Of a DNA stretch of 14,019 nucleotides, positions 8,823-14,019 are shown one piece after another; position 1 is the stretch's first letter, and each line of letters starts with the position of its first letter. The notes under the pieces were generated by a model that worked only from the letters and a program-made list of their open reading frames with translations, searched no databases and was not told where the DNA came from. The stretch covers positions 4,061-18,079 of the forward strand of contig QYAI01000272.1 of assembly GCA_003988855.1 (NCBI GenBank), read 5' to 3'. The position numbers were made by a program, and so were the translations under genes. Source of the stretch: Arachnopeziza araneosa. Taxonomy: Eukaryota; Ascomycota; Leotiomycetes; Helotiales; Arachnopezizaceae.

Positions 8823-8909
8823 CTCCCATCGTCGAGTGGACATCATATTCTGGAATGCGCCATCCTCGTAACTCCCAACACCTTTGCGGCCCTGCCGCTG
8901 CTAGCTGAT

Positions 8910-11900
8910 ATGAATGAAGCGCGCACGTCCGAGCCAGCCCCAGCGGCGGCAGGCTCCAGCAACCAGGAGTTATGTCTGCTCGCAATCGATGGCGGAGGTG
9001 TTCGAGGACTTTCGTCATTGTTTATATTGAAACGACTTATGGAGTCTATTGACCCAAACAGACCCCCGCGGCCATGCGAATACTTCGACATGATAGGAGG
9101 CACGTCAACGGGTGGGCTGATTGCACTGATGCTCGGCCGTCTTAGCATGGGAGTCGACGAAGCTATTGCAGTATATATGAGGTTGATACCAGATATATTT
9201 ACGAAGAAGCGACACCGATTGTCAAAAGGAGGAAATCTGCGAGGGCGTTACGACACCGATGCCTTGCAAATTGGGGTCAAGGAGGTGCTGAAAGAGCTCA
9301 AGTTAGATGAAAACACATTGCTTGCGAGCGATCTAGTGCCTTGCAAAACGTAAGATCCCATTCTCCGAGAGCGAATACTGGCTGACCCTTGGTGTAAAGA
9401 TTCGTCTGTGCAACTAGCAAACAAACGTCGAAGACAGTGGTCCTCTCGAGCTACTACTCGGGCCGGCGAGGAAGAGACATGTTAGACAAAGTAACGATAT
9501 GGGAAGCAGCTCGGGCTACGTCGGCAGCAACATCCTTCTTTGACGAAATCGAGATTAACGATGAAGTGTTTGTGGATGGTGCCACCGGCGCAAATTGTCC
9601 TCTGGGTTCTTTGTGGACCGAAGCCAGCCAGATGTACGGAGAGACGCTAGTCGGAACGAGAGACGCCAACTCCCATTGGCGTCTCGAAGACAATTTGAAA
9701 TGTCTCGTCTCTATCGGCACAGGAAAACCGAGCCTCAACCCCTTCAAGGACAGCCTGGCTGGGATAGGAAAAACCCTAGTAGCAATTGCCACAGACATTG
9801 AAAGTGCAGTGGAAGCCTTCAAGGATCACCATCCTGAATTGTTGTCCACAGCTCGCTTTTTCCGATTCAATGTCTCCCAAGGATTGGAAGATGTTGGTCT
9901 CGAAGAAACGTCAAGGAAACAGGACATCGTCGCCGCAACTAGGCACTACTGCCAGCTCATCGACGTGCACAAAAGTCTGAAGGTTTGCGCGGAAGCTCTG
10001 ATCTCAAAACAACTCAAGTGTACGTGAAGACATTGGATACCAGTATTTGCATCGTAACTTGAGATGGCCGTAATCTGATTGTTCTTTCGGTAGGGTTCAA
10101 CGAAGTCCTCGGCAAGACTCGAACTGCTGCTGAAGAATTCCTCTTGGACTACCAAGACAATGTCCTAGCACGCGCAAGCAAATGCGATGAAGACGAGATA
10201 TTTCCCTGGTTCCTCAATTCGACGGCATATGATTGCTGGTTCGCTGCTCATCCCGAGAGTATCAAGAGAACTATTCGGCTCTCGCTCAAACATGAAGACG
10301 CAGTCAATGTCGCATCTCTGTCTCTGCATGTAGTAAGATTGCTTTCTACGGAAGGCGCAGGTTCGCCATCCTTAATACATATCCCATGCTCTCGATTGAG
10401 TATCCAGACAGGACTTGCGGCCACATTGCCCGGAACAGGAGTCTATAACGTGGTCTGGGCTCTTGTTTGTCAGATCATTGCTCGGGACCCCAGTTATTTG
10501 AAGCCACCGTCAGAACAAGAAAAATGTCATCTTAGCCTTGAAGATCAGGTTGTTCTCCGGGACTTGTGCTTCAAAAAGCCGGAAATCTGTCTGCAATTGT
10601 GGGAAAGAGAGTCGCTCTTCCGCCTTCTCAACGCGTGTCTACACACCGCTACCTGCCACTCATTGATGATCGTTTTAGAATCGGCGGATTCAATGGACCA
10701 AGATGATTACCAAGCTCTTCAAAGATATCTGTATAGAGAGTTTCCACGAAATGTACGTGTGTTAATTACAGAAGAGGATAAGCACAGGAGCCCGCTGGGT
10801 TCAGTGCCCATACCGCACGTGGACATGAACACTGAATACATCGGTGAGGTTTGCTTCTATAGGCTCAGGATAGTCAATTAATTTGATGTTAGAGTTCTTA
10901 GCATCTTTGAGGCCGTCCTTTTCTCAGGCGCACAGCTCCTTTGTGTCTCTCCCTCTCGAAGGAACGAATCAATGGATATGGAATCATGACCAATACTTGG
11001 ATTGGAGTGACAACGGAGGGGTCTTGTGGATCAGTGGAAAACCTGGAAGTGGGAAGTCCGTTCTTTCGAAAGGAATCCAGGTCGAGCTGGAGTCGCAATA
11101 CCGAAGAAAGGACGCCTCTTCTCTGGTGGCACATTGGTCTTACAGCCAGCGAGGCGATGAAAATTTCCAGCGACACGATAGTATGCTTCGATCAGTTTTA
11201 CACTCTCTGTTTGATCAACATCGGCCGCTTTTCAAATGTGCTGAGGATATCTATCGCCGCGAACGAAAGAGGAAACGGTACAGATGGGCTGATTTACAAA
11301 GCGTTCTAATAGAGCTCTTTGACTCACTCTCGGCTTTCCGGGAGGCGCCAATAATGCTCTTGCTTGTTGATGGAATGGACGAATCCGAAAACGGTCTCGA
11401 TGACTCCTCAAGGCGCAGTGCAATCCTTTCACTGGTGGAGCGGACTGTAGAATGTGATAACAGCCGAGTCAAAATCATATTATCCAGCCGACCCATTCCC
11501 GAGATCGAGATGAAATTCAAGTTCTGTAATCACATCATCTTGGAAAGGGAAAACCAAGGTGACATTGAGAAACTCGTGGAATCACATCTGACATCGTTGA
11601 GGAAAACGTGGCATGCTAAATTTGCGACCTGCGACGACGACAAGCCAGCGCCCATACTTAAGGTGGGTCGACGTTTCGGGCGTGCCAAGGGGAATTTCAA
11701 GGAAGCCTCTGTTCCGAGAGGCCTATTGCTAGCGAAAGAAGAGGAAGAAGTTAAGCGAATCCAAATATACCTTCTGCAAAAGTCACAAGGGGTCATACTT
11801 TGGGTGAATCTCGTCGCCCAGGAGCTGAAAAGACTCATTGAGGAGGAAGGGTTCAGTTTGTACGAGCTCAGGAAGAAACTGGTTGCTATACCCTCGGAAC

Positions 11901-13822
11901 TTCAGGCGTACTATGAATACATCCTACCTACCATCCCGCAGCTTTGGAAGCTCGATGGATCCCCGAATCTCTCGGGTATTGGCAAGGCACAGAGGCTACT
12001 TATTTGGACCATCGGAGCAGGTTCCAAAGGACGTGTTCTTCTTCAAGATCTTTTAGAAGCCCTTGCCATCCCTGATGATGATGATAACGAAATCAGAGAT
12101 ATGCTGAGCTCCGACGAAGACCCACTAGTTTTGCGGATGATGATAATCCGAAACAACTGGAATTATTTCCGACGTCAGCTATACACATACTGTGGTCCTT
12201 TTCTCGAAGTCATGCCTCCAGCAGACATGGCTGTGTTGGATCATGATTTGGATATATACCATGATACGAAAGGAGACTGGGTCGTCCAGCTTTTGCACCA
12301 GTCGTGTCGAGACTTTCTGGGCAACCAGCAATCGGCAGGTCCACTGCATGTTGTTATTGAAGCTGCCGAAACAAACGTCGAGTCCAGTGCGGTAAGATAT
12401 CTAAAGGTTGTGCTGCCAACATCCAGGACACTCTACGCGCCCAGCGCCAGCCCATTTGATGGAAACGGCAAAATTGTTGCAGTTGTAAAATACCTTCAGC
12501 AACATCCTCTACTAGAATTCGTGTTTTCCATCATATCCGCAGGTAGCTTGCCACCTTCCAATGATCTGGATTCTTTGCTCCGAGGTTCCTCAGCAGCTTG
12601 GATCTTGGGTTTCCTGGCGGATCCCATGAAATGCTCCGAGGCGTGTCCTGAGAAGTATATTGACGCAGCGTGTACACTGGGCTTTGATAACGCTGTGCGA
12701 GTAATATTGGCATCACTCCTTATCAACATTCAAGTGTGGCACACGACCAAATACCCCATCTTGCACCGGCTCCTATCAACGGCCATGACTTTTGGTTTGA
12801 GATCTGTGGTATCTGATATTTCTAGGCTGTGCCTGAGCCGCATGGTGAAGCCATCTCTATCCTCTATCCTTCCTTTAGTTGAACAGGCTGCGGAAATGGG
12901 TCACAGCTCGGTAATCAACGCGCTATTCAGGTCGCTTATGGGAGACTATGAAACAATCTCTGACATAGGGCTCGTTGATAGGGAGAGACAGTCCTGGCTT
13001 GTTGATGCAGAAAGGGCGAAGGTTTTGAGATCGGAAATTGATCTGAAGCCAACATTTCGAGTCATCGTCCCAGCATTAAGTGACTCTTCTCAAGAGATTA
13101 AGAAGCTGGCAGTAAAGCGCTGCATCCGGCTTGTTCTAAATTTCGCTGACGGAAAAATGATAGGTGATGGTGAGGGACCGCCTCTCTATCACCTCCCAAT
13201 TTTCGAGTGGGATAACTTCAATGAGGAGTACAGGTTAACGGACGATCGGAAGATCTTACCTACCACGAAGATCGGCGCCATCGTTCACCCTGAGCTTCCC
13301 GAGACGACCAGTGACGGGCAATCAAAACGACCTCCGTCGTTTCTGTTGGAGCCTCTCTTCCTAGAAGAACAGCTGAGGTTTTGCCAACCACATGCGTGCA
13401 TCAGTCTAAAAAGCTGGAGTTCTTCCTCGGATATTAATTCTGGGTCTTGTAATGCTCTATGTAAAAAGAAATTCCCGAAGACGTGGGGAACAAATGATAT
13501 CCATAGTGGACCAGAAAGCCGCTGCCTATGTCATACTCAAGAGCATCAGATTCAGGTGTTGAAATACCTTGGATTCGGGATAGACTCTTGGATTCGGGAT
13601 CAACTCATCGACTCGACACTACAACTCTGGCAGTGGCGACAGACGCTGATGACGTTGTTTGAGTTCATTGAGATCAATGAGGCTGATCTTGGAGAGATCG
13701 ACATTCTCCGCGATAGACACTGGTATATCGATGGAGCCTGTTATAGCGTTAGACCACCGCCGTCCGCTGGTGCCTCCACTATATCCAGTTTGTCGACGCC
13801 TGAGGGCCTAGGCAGGAATTGA
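8910..13822 (+). CDS. Patatin-like phospholipase NACHT NLR, 4 exons, 1579 aa
   Basis: A fungal NOD-like receptor (STAND protein): an N-terminal lipase effector, a central nucleotide switch and a C-terminal sensor. Exons 8910-9349, 9400-10019, 10094-10843 and 10893-13822 join in frame (4740 bases including the stop). Residues about 20-340 are patatin: oxyanion motif DGGGVRG (27-33), nucleophile elbow GTSTG (64-68, Ser66), the family block WEAARATSAA (181-190) and catalytic DGA (206-208), so lipase activity is expected. Residues about 446-603 resemble a degenerate nucleotide-binding domain. The NACHT follows: Walker A GKPGSGKS (652-659), Walker B LLLVDGMDE (759-767), sensor-like VKIILSSRP (796-804), GVILWVNLV (903-911) and the LLHQSCRDFL junction typical of fungal NACHT proteins (about 1070-1079). 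An extra segment of about 45 residues sits at 841-885. The C-terminal third is helical, with weak ankyrin-like periodicity at 1190-1286 and a Cys/His cluster at 1434-1488; no clean ANK, TPR or WD repeats are seen. The start at 8910 places the patatin core about 20 residues in; ATG 8748 would add 54 residues of non-conserved sequence. N. crassa PLP-1 is a known protein of similar architecture that controls cell death. Confidence 0.9.
9350..9399 (+). other. NLR intron 1 (50 bases)
   Basis: Donor GTAAGA, branch-point candidate GCTGAC (9381-9386) and acceptor AAAG. Removing it restores the patatin sequence PCKTFVCATS across the junction, which matches the family pattern PCKTFVV-A. Confidence 0.92.
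10020..10093 (+). other. NLR intron 2 (74 bases)
   Basis: Donor GTACGT, branch-point candidate CGTAAC (about 10051-10056) and acceptor GGTAG. It joins the frame as KQLK-W-FNEVLG. The only other close donor, GTGAAG at 10024, would lead to a stop. Confidence 0.85.
10844..10892 (+). other. NLR intron 3 (49 bases)
   Basis: Donor GTGAGG and acceptor GTTAG; no strong branch-point motif is seen. It joins the frame as TEYI-E-FLASLRPSF, and a phrase of the type xCLxSLxFP directly before the NACHT is usual in fungal NACHT proteins, which supports the junction. Confidence 0.8.
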
Positions 13823-14019
13823 GGCAGCACCCGAAGTTAACCCCTTTGATGAAAGGAATAAGATCAGCATGGCGATCGCCAGAACTATCGATGACACTAT
13901 CGATGTTGGGAGACAAGAGAAGAAGAAGAAGAAGAAGTCAGTGAAAGCTGTCTTATTGCTAGCTACTGTGCCGGTTCCTCTTAAAGGAACCGGTCTTGCT
14001 TACTAACTAGCCTAGCCCT
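13823..14019. other. NLR downstream region: simple repeats and a hairpin
   Basis: It holds a 10-base direct repeat ACTATCGATG (13884-13893 and 13896-13905), an AGA microsatellite at 13918-13937, and a perfect inverted repeat, CCGGTTCCT (13971-13979), 5-base loop, AGGAACCGG (13985-13993). The last 60 bases resume the TA-rich wording of the left island (GCTAGC, TAACTAG), so another mutated repeat may begin just past the window. No gene is seen. Confidence 0.6.

Noticed and set aside
8748..8909. The earlier in-frame ATG as the NLR start
   Set aside because: It would add 54 residues with no similarity to patatin N-termini and would place the TATA-like element inside the coding region; the ATG at 8910 fits the family better. 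Not fully excluded.
9454..9822. 122-codon minus frame antisense to NLR exon 2
   Set aside because: It mirrors the patatin exon, whose catalytic motif lies on the + strand.

Overview
The window reads as nuclear DNA of a filamentous ascomycete (Pezizomycotina). The reasons are short introns of 49 to 74 bases with GT..AG borders, a C/G-to-T/A hypermutated repeat block of the kind left by repeat-induced point mutation (RIP), a patatin-NACHT NLR of fungal type, a Snc/synaptobrevin-type R-SNARE and a small secreted cysteine protein of a type I know from ascomycete genomes. The species cannot be named from the sequence.

Layout. Positions 1 to about 5220 are a gene-free, AT-rich island rich in TpA and poor in CpA/TpG. 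It holds two copies of one TG..CA element (438 and 419 bases) in opposite orientation, each with its own 4-base flanking duplication. It also holds a minus-strand relic reading frame of about 2.2 kb riddled with stops. Base composition returns to normal at about 5150-5250. A 13-base minisatellite (eight units) follows at 5721-5829, then a zone with open frames on both strands (5988-6440), where the + frame is a possible small gene.

From 6653 the window holds recognisable genes. A compact, divergent R-SNARE lies on the minus strand (6653-6940, probably with a first exon starting at 7090). A small secreted protein is transcribed away from it (7275-7670). Two weak open frames follow (7976-8278 and 8383-8670). 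The main gene is a four-exon NLR (8910-13822, 1579 aa). It has an N-terminal patatin-like phospholipase with an intact Ser/Asp dyad, a middle region that looks like a degenerate nucleotide-binding domain, a canonical NACHT with Walker A and B, a winged-helix-like junction, and a C-terminal helical sensor region with a Cys/His cluster. The window ends in simple repeats and a perfect hairpin.

How the parts may work together. In Neurospora crassa, the patatin-NLR PLP-1 monitors the SNARE SEC-9 and triggers germling cell death, and the two genes are linked. Here a patatin-NLR lies about 2 kb from a divergent exocytic-type R-SNARE, next to a mutated transposon island. That suggests, but does not prove, a related NLR-SNARE allorecognition or immunity locus in which the SNARE is the vesicle-side (R) partner rather than the Qbc SEC-9. 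This is the most interesting feature of the window.
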